NCBI GenBank assembly: GCA_039090855.1
Contig: CM077007.1
Coordinates: 13,131,515-13,195,514, forward strand
Length of the DNA: 64,000 nucleotides
Source: Macrothele yani
Taxonomy: Eukaryota; Arthropoda; Arachnida; Araneae; Macrothelidae
Direction of reading: 5' to 3'
The position numbers and the translations under genes were made by a program. Of this stretch, positions 54,526-64,000 are shown in pieces (position 1 is the first letter of the stretch; every line of letters begins with the position of its first letter). The notes under the pieces were generated by a model, which was not told the origin of the DNA, did no database searches, and saw only the letters and a program-made list of their open reading frames with translations.

Positions 54526-57289
54526 ATATCTTTTCTGGGTACCTGGGCCTTCACGAATGTTTTTTCAGCGATTGTTCATTCATTTCATTGGAAGTTCGCT
54601 TTATTTTATTCACCACACTCCATAATTACTTTTTTGCGATTCATCTCTTTTGTTTTCTGATATAAACTTGGGCTACTTTAGATATTCTAAAAATTAGTTT
54701 TGCATAAGTAGCGAAGCCCAGAAATGTAAAATAATGCCATCAGAACAAACTCTGAGGATATACGCATGAGCTTAACTTTAAAGGAAAAAGTATCTTCTGG
54801 TTGAGTTCTTGTAAGAAAAATAACTTTGATCTTAACGTTTCATACTGAATGATCTTCATTCTGTGATGACGAATACGTGCATTTAGTACAACGAACATTA
54901 TTTTAACTTTGTTGCAAAGTCAGTTTTTTCACTTTTTTAACAGATCTATAGTAATTCATCAAAGAATGTATGGAACTACAGGTTTCTATAAAATGAGAAT
55001 TAAATTTTTGGCTTCATTCATATTCACTATTTGACATTTTGTCCGACTAAACGGAACCTACCATAAAATGTTTCAAAGTGTAACGATGGCATATAATTTA
55101 ATCAGAAGCAAGTGCTAGGCTATATGTTTCTCCTGAAAACTTCACATGGTGATTGATTAATGTACCAATTTAGATCTGCAAGCCCCTTCCGTTTATCAGA
55201 TTAACAACCTTCATTTGAATTTATTACACTTAACGGCATGGCAGTTCATCGTCTGGCACTGCTGGAATTCTGATTGATCCTTTAAATTCCTTGTTGTTTA
55301 GTCACGACCACATCCTTAACGCCACATAACTGATATAGCTCACACGCACACACACACGCGCGTAAAACGTTCAGAGGAGAAGGTGAAAAACAGAAGAGTG
55401 AAATTCTTTTTCGAAACCGGTCGTTTAATTAATGTTACTTGTTTATACAGATTTATTGGAAGTGATTGCACTCTTCATCACAACTTACGAGCGAATCACA
55501 GGAGTGATAAAAAAATAACGACGAAGGAAAGGATTGATGGTATTTCGATATATAAAAAATAGTCAGCAGACACTATAATTTAAGGAACAGAATTAAGAAA
55601 CGCAGTGTGTGTAAATAAATATTCAATGCTACTGCTAGAGTAATTGATTTTTAATATTGGAAAACTCGAAGCCCGTGTAAAGCATTGTTAAAATACCTAA
55701 ATTAAACGTCTTTGTTCGTGAAATTATCGGAATTCTATCTGTGTCAAAAGCTAAGTCGTAGTTTTACTTGAAAGTGTAAAACAAAATTTTTAGTTATTCC
55801 TTCAACTCATTTTTTCAGCGTTTTCTGATGTGGGCGTGATGCTGTTCTCAGTAAAATTTATTTTCTGGAGTAATAAGCTAGGCGAAATGATACCGGATGT
55901 AAACATTTCGATGTATAACTGATAAATGAATAGTTTTGAAATTCGATTGTTCATGCCGAATATCTGGCTTACCTTTATCTTTGGCGGAACTCCGTTAAGA
56001 TAGTACTTAACAGCTCAAGAATTACGCCTTACATGAAATATAATATTCTCAGAGATGTATGTAGAGGTGGAATATTTCTTTAAGTAAATGCCTTTTAATG
56101 TGACCAACAGCACAAACCTTTTGCAAGCGAATTTTGTTTTTCCAGTGTGACAGAAATGTTGGCTGTTGAGCAGAATCTCGCTATCGGTTATAACGAGCTA
56201 TATCGGGTTGCCGGTTTTTCATTGTTTACCTCACAACTTTTATGTTAGTACATTTTTTACAAGAATAGGCACTAACTCTGCCTGTTTACAGACCGTGAGA
56301 CATAAATAAACAATGTTTTCACCCCACACATTCAAGGCATCTTGAGATAACCCATGATTAAATACTGGATAACGGGATTTATGCTCGGAGGTTTCAACTC
56401 CTCAATTCATTCTTATCAAGATAAATTAGAGGAGGAATATTCTTAGAATTTTTATTTTTAATTTAACGACCCTCAGGTGCATCTAATTCTTGTTTAAGGC
56501 CACTGGCTCCAGGAAAGGCTAGAATCGAGCCAAGACTCTGCAATATAAAAAGCTATAACTCACTTTCCTAGACTTCTCAACCAGCCTTCTATGGTATCCG
56601 AAATTTTGTTCTGTTTCCTGTACTTCGTACAGCAAAGAAATTTCGAAAGTCGTTAAAATACTGTAGCTAGATCTGCAAGTGATTTGTACAAAAATTGTCT
56701 TTTGTACAGAGCCCGCTGATTTTACTGGTTCCGGTTTCGCTCTAGGTATAAGATGTGGCATCTAATAGTCATTCATATTGGGCAATCTCACATTATTAAT
56801 AATTAACGCACGATACCTTTATTGTGTGTTCGAAATAATTAAAAAAATAGCTACGAGGCTAAATATTATAACTAGATGTTTAGCAAAACGCGACGTCAGT
56901 CCCCAAATAGTTACCTGATTTTGTTAAAGCCATTGGAGTGCATAGTTTTGTACTAGGATGGGTGCCATTTCTTAAAAGGCTCTGAATAGAGTGATCAACA
57001 GAAAGGTAGATCATTTTGCTACTTTTGTTTGTGAACTATTGTGTTCATTTTGACAACTTCCAGTTTTCCATTTAAAATATAATTACTTTTCCTCGTAAAT
57101 GAGGTCCGCCGATAATTCAGAGCTGGTTGAAAACGCTTACTGTCCTTAAAATGTAAACCGTCGGATGTAGTTTATGCTCATCATTCATCTGTAATAGAGT
57201 GCTAATGTCAGTTGAACTGTATAGTGAAATGTGAAGCGCGAAACGTTCATTAACAGTTTTTACTGAAACTCTTCCCCTTTCAGGGTGTA
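54526..57289. other. Long unassigned AT-rich stretch
   Basis: It contains a (CA)n run at 55341-55360 and only short open frames. No element or gene was recognised in 2.7 kb. Confidence 0.4.
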
Positions 57290-58670
57290 TAACGTACATT
57301 CGATTTCGATGACATTTTAGTATGTGGTAGAGGACCACCTGGGGACGAACCCTATTGAAAATGGGGTTAATGGGGTCAAAGTTCACGACATATGAGCGGA
57401 ATCCACTCCATTGTCCTTATGCGTCATAACTCGCGTAAATATGGTTCGATTTCAACGGAATTTTAGTATGTGGTAAAGGATCACTCGAAGACAAAATCTA
57501 TTGAAAATGGGTGAAGTGGGGTCGAAGGTTCGGACATATGAGCGGGATGCATTCCATTGCTCTTATGCGTTATAACTTCGTAAAAATTGTTCGATTTCGA
57601 TGAAATTTTAGTATGTGGTAGGGGACCACCTGGGAACAAATCCTATTGAAAATGGGGTTACTGTGGTCAAAGGTCACGGATCCATTCCATTGCCCTTATT
57701 TGCGTTATAATTTGCGTAAATATGGTTCGATTTCAATGAAAGTTTAATATATAGTAGGGGTCCACCTGGGAATAAACCTTATTGAAAATGGGTGAAGTGG
57801 GGTCAAAGGTCAGGACATAGGAGCGGGATGCATTCCATTGCCCTTACACGTCATTACTCGCGTAAATATGGTTCGATTTTGATGAAATTGTAATATGTCG
57901 TAGTGGACCATCTGGGGACAAACCCTGTCGAAATTGGACAAAATGGGGTCAAAGATCAGGACATAGGAGCGGGATGCATTCCATTTCTCTTACACGTCAT
58001 TACTCGCGTAAATATGGTTCGATTTCAACGAAATTTTAGTATGTGGTAGGGGACCACCTGGGGACGAACTTTATTAAAAATGGACGAAATGGGGTCAAAG
58101 GTCAGGACATAGGATCCGGATCCATTCCATTGGCCTTATGCGTCATAATTTGCGTACATACAGTTCGATTTCAATGAAATTTTAGTATGTAGTAAGGGTT
58201 AACCTGGGGACAAACCTCATTGTAAAATGGGTGAAGTGGGGTCAAAGGTCAGGACATAGGAGCGGGATGAATTTCATTGCCCTTACACGTCATTACTCGC
58301 GTAAATATGGTTCGATATCAACAAAATTTAGTATGTGGTAGGGAACCACCTGGGAACGAACCCTATTGAAAATGGGCGAAATGGGTCATAGATCAGGATA
58401 AAGGATCAGGATTCATTCCGTCGCTCTTATGCGTTATAACTTACGTCAAAATGCTTCGATTGAGACAAACCTTTATCATTTTGTTCCGGAAGTATACTTT
58501 ACCGGTTCTGTTGAATATCATAGAAATGGGGTCAAAGATCAGGTCAGAGGAGCGAGATTTATTCTACAGCCATTATCCTCGTAACTTGAGTAATAATTGT
58601 AGTAATGATTTCTGGTATGTTGGAAAGCGTGTATCATAATCAATGCATTGCATAATTTTACTAACTTGTT
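57290..58670 (+). mobile_element. Helentron-like tandem-repeat element, copy D (hairpin end missing)
   Basis: About nine units of ~146 bp begin near 57300, 57446, 57591, 57727, 57871, 58018, 58163, 58311 and 58456. The right end carries GTTGGAAAGCGTGTATCATA (58619-58638) and stops at CTAACTTGTT, as in copy A. The left end lacks the hairpin and the GTCY tract, so it is truncated within a unit. This copy gives the clearest view of the monomer. Confidence 0.78.
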
Positions 58671-58816
58671 TTAAATGTCAGTAGGTCTCCATGAGTCTCC
58701 TTCGGTGCAGCCACGCCACATCTCTCCGGTTTCTTTTTAAAATGTCAGCAGGTCTCTACGAGTCTCCGTTGGCTGCTCGTAGGATGCATAACGAAGTAAA
58801 TTTCTCCGCCATTTTT

Positions 58817-58888
58817 GTTCGCGCCAGGCATTAAATCCGAACCTCCTCACACCGGAGTAAGTCGCTCTCCCAACCGAGCTACGCGAAC
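58817..58888 (-). repeat. tRNA-like segment with perfect acceptor stem
   Basis: On the minus strand 72 bases begin GTTCGCG and end CGCGAAC, a perfect 7-bp acceptor stem. A D arm (GCTC/GAGC) follows with an A box (TAGCTCGGTTGGGAG). A possible anticodon stem is CTTAC/GTGAG with a 6-base loop containing CCG. The T arm (GGTTCGGATTTAATGCC) does not pair properly. A functional tRNA is unlikely because the loop is short and the T arm is broken. A tRNA pseudogene or SINE head, similar to 44191-44254, fits better. Confidence 0.55.
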
Positions 58889-59053
58889 ATGTGCTCTCAC
58901 TGCTATCTGCCTTTATCTCATGTGCGTCCTGCGGTGCAGGGACGTCACAGGTGATCGATAAGTAACGCAACCCATTCTTGCTATTCGCGTTATTTAGCAA
59001 GAAGTGCACGAGAAGAAAGTAAATGAAAGAACAGAACTACTATGAAGAGACTA

Positions 59054-60398
59054 TTGGAAATCCATTTAAACCAGTACCATGTGATTTACTGATAACTTTT
59101 TTATAAATAACAACAAAATCATACAGTAAGTTGAGAATTATACATGTGGTATTGGAGAATCATTTTATCAAAGCAAATGTTGGAATTGTTCTCCATTTTC
59201 TTGTAAACACAGTTGAACACGCCGCACCATATTCAGTGATGTCTCATGTAGAGTACGAGCAGTAACATTGCAAATTTCAGTCGTGATTGTTTCACGCAAT
59301 GCATCCAATGTTTTCAGGATGGGTTTTGTAAACTCTATTTTTGTAGCTCCATAAAAAAAGTCAGGGGAAGTTAAGTCCGGAGATCCCCGGAGGCCATATG
59401 TTTTCTGAAATTAATCTGTCATCAAAGAAGCTGGTTATGAGTTCCATTGAGACTTTCGATGTGTGACACGTAGCGCCATCCTGCTGAAAGTAGCCCTCTG
59501 TCAATTCAATGTCATCAAGTTGTTCCACAAATTCATTGAATATGTGACAATAAACGTTAGTGTTGACAGTCTCAGAGAAAACAATGGGGCCAATAATTTT
59601 CGTTGACGAAACCGCACACCATACACCAACCTTTTGTGAGTGCATCGGTGTTTCACACATAACGTGTGGGTTTTTGGCAGCCCAGTATCTGCTGTTTTGC
59701 GAATTGACGTAGCCTGACAGATGAAACCAGGCTTCATCCGTAAACCATGTGATGGAGAGAATATCAGATCGCAAATTAAGAAAATTTTGAAACCATTTGC
59801 AGTAACTTACTCTCTTTTCCTTGTCCAGTTACTGCAGCTGATGGATTATGTGCACTTTAAATGGTCGAATATTCGCTTTTTTTGCTGCCCTTTCACAAGT
59901 TCCATATGAATATCCTGTCTGTTGGCTTAATCTGCGCAACGATTTCGTCGGAGATCGAAGTAAACGTTGCCGAACATCGTCCACACGCGTTTGGGGTCAT
60001 CGGAGGGTGATGTCTACCGCTGAGAAGAGAATCTGTATGCTCCAGTTTTTTTGCCATCTACAGAATTGTTGACTTGCTTGGTACTTTTCGAACCCCAAAC
60101 TCTCTTCGAAATGCTCGTTGCGTTTTGATGACAGAATTGTTTACCCAATACGATTTCAGTAAAAAAACACGCTCTGGAACAGAGTACTGCATGTTTCCGA
60201 ATCACGCAAGTGAATGACAACGCAACAACAAACAAATCACGAGCTGAGTTACAGTTACGGTTAACAATCTTCTTCACGGTGGCAGTTTTCATTCTCCAGG
60301 AGTTGCTGCTTCTATTGAAAAAAAGAAGAAGTTCCTTGCGCGATCCCTTGCAAAAATGTAAGGTTTTTACAGGGTACTGGTTTAAATGGATCACCCTG
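59054..60398 (-). mobile_element. Mariner-like element with inverted repeats
   Basis: The inverted repeats share TCCATTTAAACCAGTACC (59061-59078) and GGTACTGGTTTAAATGGAT (60373-60391). The right end is closed by TCACCCTG and TA (60399-60400). The left outermost bases are decayed. The element is 1.34 kb. Confidence 0.85.
59169..60192 (-). pseudogene. Full-length mariner-like transposase pseudogene with D-38-D spacing
   Basis: The start is ATG at 60192 (MQYSVPERVFFTEIVLGKQF), a helix-turn-helix region of the type catalogued with DUF4817. Further parts are YSYGTCERAAKKANIRPFKV, DKEKRVSYCKWFQNFL, first Asp in TWFTDEAWFHL near 59740, WAAKNPHVMCETPMHSQKVG, GVWCAVSSTKIIGPI, and second Asp in YFQQDGATCHTSKV. 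After a one-base shift near 59375 comes the third Asp in GSPDLTSPDFF. With the shift followed, 38 residues separate the second and third Asp. The end is ENGEQFQHLL and a stop at 59169. At least three stops or shifts are present. It sits inside the inverted repeats at 59054-60398. Confidence 0.88.
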
Positions 60399-60721
60399 TA
60401 TAAGACATCTTTCGTGGTGCATGGATTTACTGTGTTATTCAAGCTTGATGCAATCTGTTGAAGATTTTCTGTAGTGACATCTGAAATACACAGCTCAGAG
60501 TTTTTGTTTCAGTTCTTTTGATATGTTAAGGTGCATTTTTTACAGATTTACCACCGCAGTGATTCACGTGCGTTTCTCTTATTTCAAGGGTTTACAGAAT
60601 TCTCGCTGTAGAGCCCACATACCTAAGAAGTCAAACCGGAATCTGAATTTTTCGATGAGTTATTAGTCGACGCCAAATTCATCTACATTCGAAGTTTATT
60701 CCCAAGCTGCAAAAACACGTT
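60399..60721. other. Unassigned spacer
   Basis: Nothing was recognised. Confidence 0.4.
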
Positions 60722-61342
60722 TAATTTAGGATGATATTACGTACCTTATAATCCATAACTGATATGAAGCACATTGTTGGTGTGTTAATTTATTATCCTA
60801 GTGGACACACTGATGAATCCCAACCATACCGCGATTCTTCCAATTATAACTCCATCGGTAGGTGAAACATCTGGATGTATTCTCTCATTCATGTACATTA
60901 TTGCATATTGATTCCAACACTCTAAATGCCAACAATATATTATGTACATGCCGGTAACATTTATTATGCCATCTATGTTCACATGCAACTGTTGCACAAC
61001 CAGTTAAAACTTGAAGCCTAAAAACATTTCAACATTAAAATCCAATAAACAGTCTAAAATCACGTCATGCTTGAGATCACCACTATTCCACCATCGAACT
61101 CCCATTAAAACTCTCGTTAAAGCTTTTTAACTTTTCCAAATCCATCCTCAGAGCTATCATCTGGTACACGACGTTGCAGACTGACTATGTGCGTTAGATA
61201 ATCCCACTATGGGGTCCATTTATGTCTGCGAAAGGGCTGAACAATCACGTGTGTCTTCTCCCTACATTCTTAAGTTTCTTGGCACACCAACAATGTGCTT
61301 CATATCAGCTATGAATTATAAGGTACGTAATAGTATTTAGGT
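60722..61342. repeat. Element with ~70-bp terminal inverted repeats
   Basis: The segment 60722-60790 matches the reverse complement of 61262-61342. The arms share ATTACGTACCTTATAAT and GATATGAAGCACATTGTTGG. The ~470-bp interior is not palindromic and has no recognised protein. A MITE or an inverted pair of partial repeats are both possible. Confidence 0.65.
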
Positions 61343-62601
61343 CCATAAGTGAAGATATTTATTTCTAACTATAGACTTTTCGACGTGAATAATTACTATA
61401 TGACCCGGAAACACAAATTTTGGGTTCATATAAGATATTTATAGGATGATATGTGTTTATTAATTCCGCCGACACCTTCTGAATTACAACGCTCAATAAA
61501 AATAAAATCAAAGTCGGGCGGGAAATAGATGGGCAAATAACCATCAGTTTCTCCCATCGGTAGAAATATTTCCCTGAGAAGAGAATTTTCTGGAAAAAAA
61601 GGAAAACTAACAATGAGGCTGATAAATGTAGAACGGAAACACTGTCACCATATTCAGTTTCCTTTCTTTTCCACAGTTTCGGGAAAATTATCTGAGGCCA
61701 GTCCGTAAGTTTCTTGTGGTGTGGGAGAAGTATTACATACTAAATATAAATTTCTTAGTTTATACTTAGAATATATATTTTCTGACAACCATGGAAAATG
61801 TCCTAACAATGCACCTTTATTTGGCTTTAAGACCTTCGTACGATTTAACAGAAGTTAGTTCTCACGAGTGTCCTTTGCTCTTCACACTGCACGCGTTAAG
61901 GTACGATGATAAACTCCAGTGTCACCTAATGATGGAGACTACTACCACATTTGTTACTTTCGGTTTCAACACTGACGAGCCACTATTACATTACTTAACC
62001 ACTGTCCTAATGTTAATACAACTATGTTACTACAAGAAGTATATCTAGAATTAACTTCTTCAGAACCTGTTGGCTTTGTTAGGAAGGAACAGATAAACGT
62101 TTAGTTGTTTTTTTTTATTTTTAGATGGAGATTAGTAAGCTTTTAAATAAAATTTACAAAATCGTAAACGCAAGGTTTAAGATAAACTTAGAAGATCTTT
62201 TTAATCTTTATGTGGTGATTAGTCAGCTTTTGAATGAAATCTGCATCACACAATTTTATAATCATATCATGATTTAGGAAATCGTGGATTTTTCATGGCA
62301 GTTTTCACGCACATTTCTGATCGTTGACAATATGTGATGGATGCATTAGAATAAAAAGTCAAACGTTCGTGTGGAATTACAGGCAGTAACCCCATCCCCC
62401 TTTGGAACTGAACAGTTGGAGATTTTAGTGGAAATCCCTAAAATCATCGGTATTTTTCAGTTGCACAACTTTAATCGAATCTTTCTGCTTTTCTATTTCA
62501 GCGTTAACTTTCTTGAACAGAGAAGCAATACCTTGAAAATAAAACATTAGACCTCCAGGGCATTCTTAGACAGAATCTCAACATCCAATATTTCATTTTC
62601 A
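61343..62601. other. Unassigned stretch
   Basis: It has short frames only. Nothing was recognised. Confidence 0.4.
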
Positions 62602-63742
62602 TTCCATAAAAGAAGTTATAGTGTAAAAGTCTTGTCTTACTTCTACGCTGTTTTAACACATCAACATACTAAGAAATTGTTCCTAAATGAAAGAAACCTT
62701 AACGGCCAGACGAAACATGTAAATAACAGAAGTCAACTTACGGAAAAGATGCTTTATTCAGGATGTAGCACACACATCCTAACATAGCATATTGTAGTGA
62801 ACGCTCCACACACCACACATGATCACAACACTCCTATCAACAATCAGTTTACAACCCAACACTCTCTCTTACAACGCTCTCAAGCAATAGATCAGTCGTC
62901 GTTTTTATCTCTTGTTCTTATCAAAACTCAGGCATACGTCACGTGCATTCAACCTCAATTGTGTTGCCAAACGTGTTCGTTTGAGAGAAAAGATCTAACT
63001 TTAAGAGTGAAGAATAACAGAATAAACTCAAGATTTACATAGGGAAAGAAACTAAAAAGGAAAGTTAATTTAGAATATACGTCCCAGAGTTCTTAATATT
63101 TCCAGCTTATCTGATTGCTTGGCCGAATTCTCACAAATCAATGGCCATCCCATAGGTAATTACCAGCAAACACAACGGTCACAGGTAATTTCTACTCTCG
63201 CGTCATACAGTAGATGCACGTGAAGCAACAATGTGCTAATATCGTGTGACGTATATTCTAGATTAACTTTCCTTTTGTAGTTTCTTTCCCTATGTAAATC
63301 TTGAGTTTATTCTCAGTATTCTTCAGGGTTAACGAAATATCTTTTCTTTCAAATGAATACGTTTGGCAACACAATTGAAGTTGAATGCACGTGACTTATG
63401 CCTGTTATGAGATAAGAACAAGAGAAAAAAGCGACGACTGATCTGCTGTAGGGGAGGTGTTGATAAGAGCGATTATTGAGAGCGATTACTACGAGCGTTG
63501 TCTCGTCGCGAGAGTTGTATTATGAATTGATGAATACTAAAATGAGTGGTGTGATAAATATGTGGAGAGTGTAGTGCATTCCATCGTGAATAAAGGACAT
63601 TTTCCGTAAGTTGACTTCTGTTTATATGTTTCGTCTGGCCGTTAAGGTTTCTTTCATTTTAGGAACAATTTCCTAGTGTATTGATGTGTTTAAAATAGCG
63701 TGGAAGTAAGTCAAGACATCCTTTACGCTATAATCGCTAAAA
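62602..63742. repeat. 1.1-kb inverted repeat with LTR-like arms
   Basis: The left arm (62602-63083) and right arm (63250-63742) are imperfect reverse complements of about 480 bp around a 165-bp centre. In the right arm, TGTGACGTATATTCTAGATT (63244 onward) looks like an LTR start. GAATAAAGGACATTTTCCGT (63590 onward) contains a polyadenylation signal near the expected LTR end, followed by TTCGTCTGGCCGTTAAGG. This layout would fit two LTRs facing each other, or a foldback element. No retroviral coding sequence is in the window. Confidence 0.6.
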
Positions 63743-63779
63743 GATGGTACATCCAGATACTGCGTGTAACCATTTTTCT

Positions 63780-63815
63780 CGCACTGAGGACTCGATCATA
63801 TATGTCCTCAGTGCG
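63780..63815. repeat. Perfect 12-bp hairpin
   Basis: CGCACTGAGGAC at 63780-63791 and GTCCTCAGTGCG at 63804-63815 with a 12-base AT-rich spacer. It may be the terminus of another repeat. No T run that would suggest a terminator is present. Confidence 0.6.
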
Positions 63816-64000
63816 GAAAATAATATAATCTTCGGTATTTGTCAGTTGAAGACCTTTGTAGTGAAACATGGAAGCCGATAGAATTCATTTTGGGTATATT
63901 ATGTTGTATGAGTTGAAAACAGGTAAATGTACGGTGGCTTCTCTACCAAAGTACTCATTGCTCAAAACATTCCAATCTGGCCAGACAGTAATGTCACGGA
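63816..64000. other. Unassigned end of window
   Basis: Nothing was recognised. Confidence 0.4.

Noticed and set aside
55341..55360. CA repeat as a regulatory element
   Set aside because: Ordinary short microsatellite with no context suggesting function.
58817..58888. Functional tRNA gene
   Set aside because: The acceptor stem is perfect but the anticodon loop has six bases and the T arm does not pair; a similar broken copy is at 44191-44254.
61080..61290. LINE reverse transcriptase tail
   Set aside because: One frame gives a vaguely LINE-like stretch (LFNFSKSILRAIIW and IPLWG) but has a stop and no catalytic motif.
1..64000. CRISPR arrays, bacterial operons, riboswitches or phage regions
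   Set aside because: Nothing of the kind is present; the composition and element types are those of an animal genome.

Overview
The window reads as animal, most likely arthropod and plausibly arachnid, intergenic DNA. It is AT-rich, has no operons or compact coding, and consists almost entirely of transposable elements (TEs) and their remains. I found no host protein-coding gene that I can support. The arachnid guess rests only on the mixture of Tc1/mariner elements, a Penelope-like element and tRNA-derived SINEs with an unusual shared body; nothing in the sequence fixes the species.

Layout. 1-9.5 kb: AT-rich DNA with a 28-bp tandem repeat, a foldback repeat, a Helitron 3' end, pieces of three Tc1 elements, a Penelope-like (PLE) reverse-transcriptase fragment, a near-perfect 217-bp palindrome with a 16-bp target duplication, and a decayed mariner. 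9.5-18.5 kb: mostly unrecognised AT-rich sequence with a PLE carboxy-terminal fragment carrying a GIY-YIG-like domain and a degenerate ~150-bp tandem repeat. 18.5-27.8 kb: a dense nest. It holds a complete Tc1 (DD34E) with terminal inverted repeats (TIRs), two ~190-bp matching ends of a DD36E Tc1 lying 7.8 kb apart, and between those ends a tRNA-headed tandem array, a Tc1 with only two nonsense codons, and a large inverted repeat of an unfamiliar gene with XPG/PIN-like and CXC-type cysteine motifs.

28.2-38.1 kb: SINEs and a ~9.3-kb inverted structure made by two copies of a tandem-repeat element (146-bp unit, GTCY microsatellite, terminal hairpin, 13-bp subterminal inverted repeats) that resembles Helentron/DINE/pearl elements. 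The copies are 5.3 kb apart. One is interrupted by a TTAA-flanked palindromic MITE, itself interrupted by a SINE. The spacer contains a second MITE and a tandem array carrying five CTCF-like motifs. 38-48 kb: a 31-bp tandem array, a Tc1 with TIRs split by a SINE, two more SINEs, a third Helentron-like copy, and a Tc1 hit by three separate SINEs. 48-64 kb: mostly unrecognised sequence with a SINE, foldback elements, a fourth Helentron-like copy, a full-length but broken D-38-D mariner-like element with TIRs, and a 1.1-kb inverted repeat whose arms look like LTRs.

The elements do not form a pathway. They are best read as layers of insertion. The nesting and the target-site duplications give a relative order: Helentron-like element, then TTAA MITE, then SINE; and Tc1, then SINE. 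The items most worth following up are the XPG/PIN-CXC gene family, the CTCF-motif array, and the Helentron-like inverted pair.
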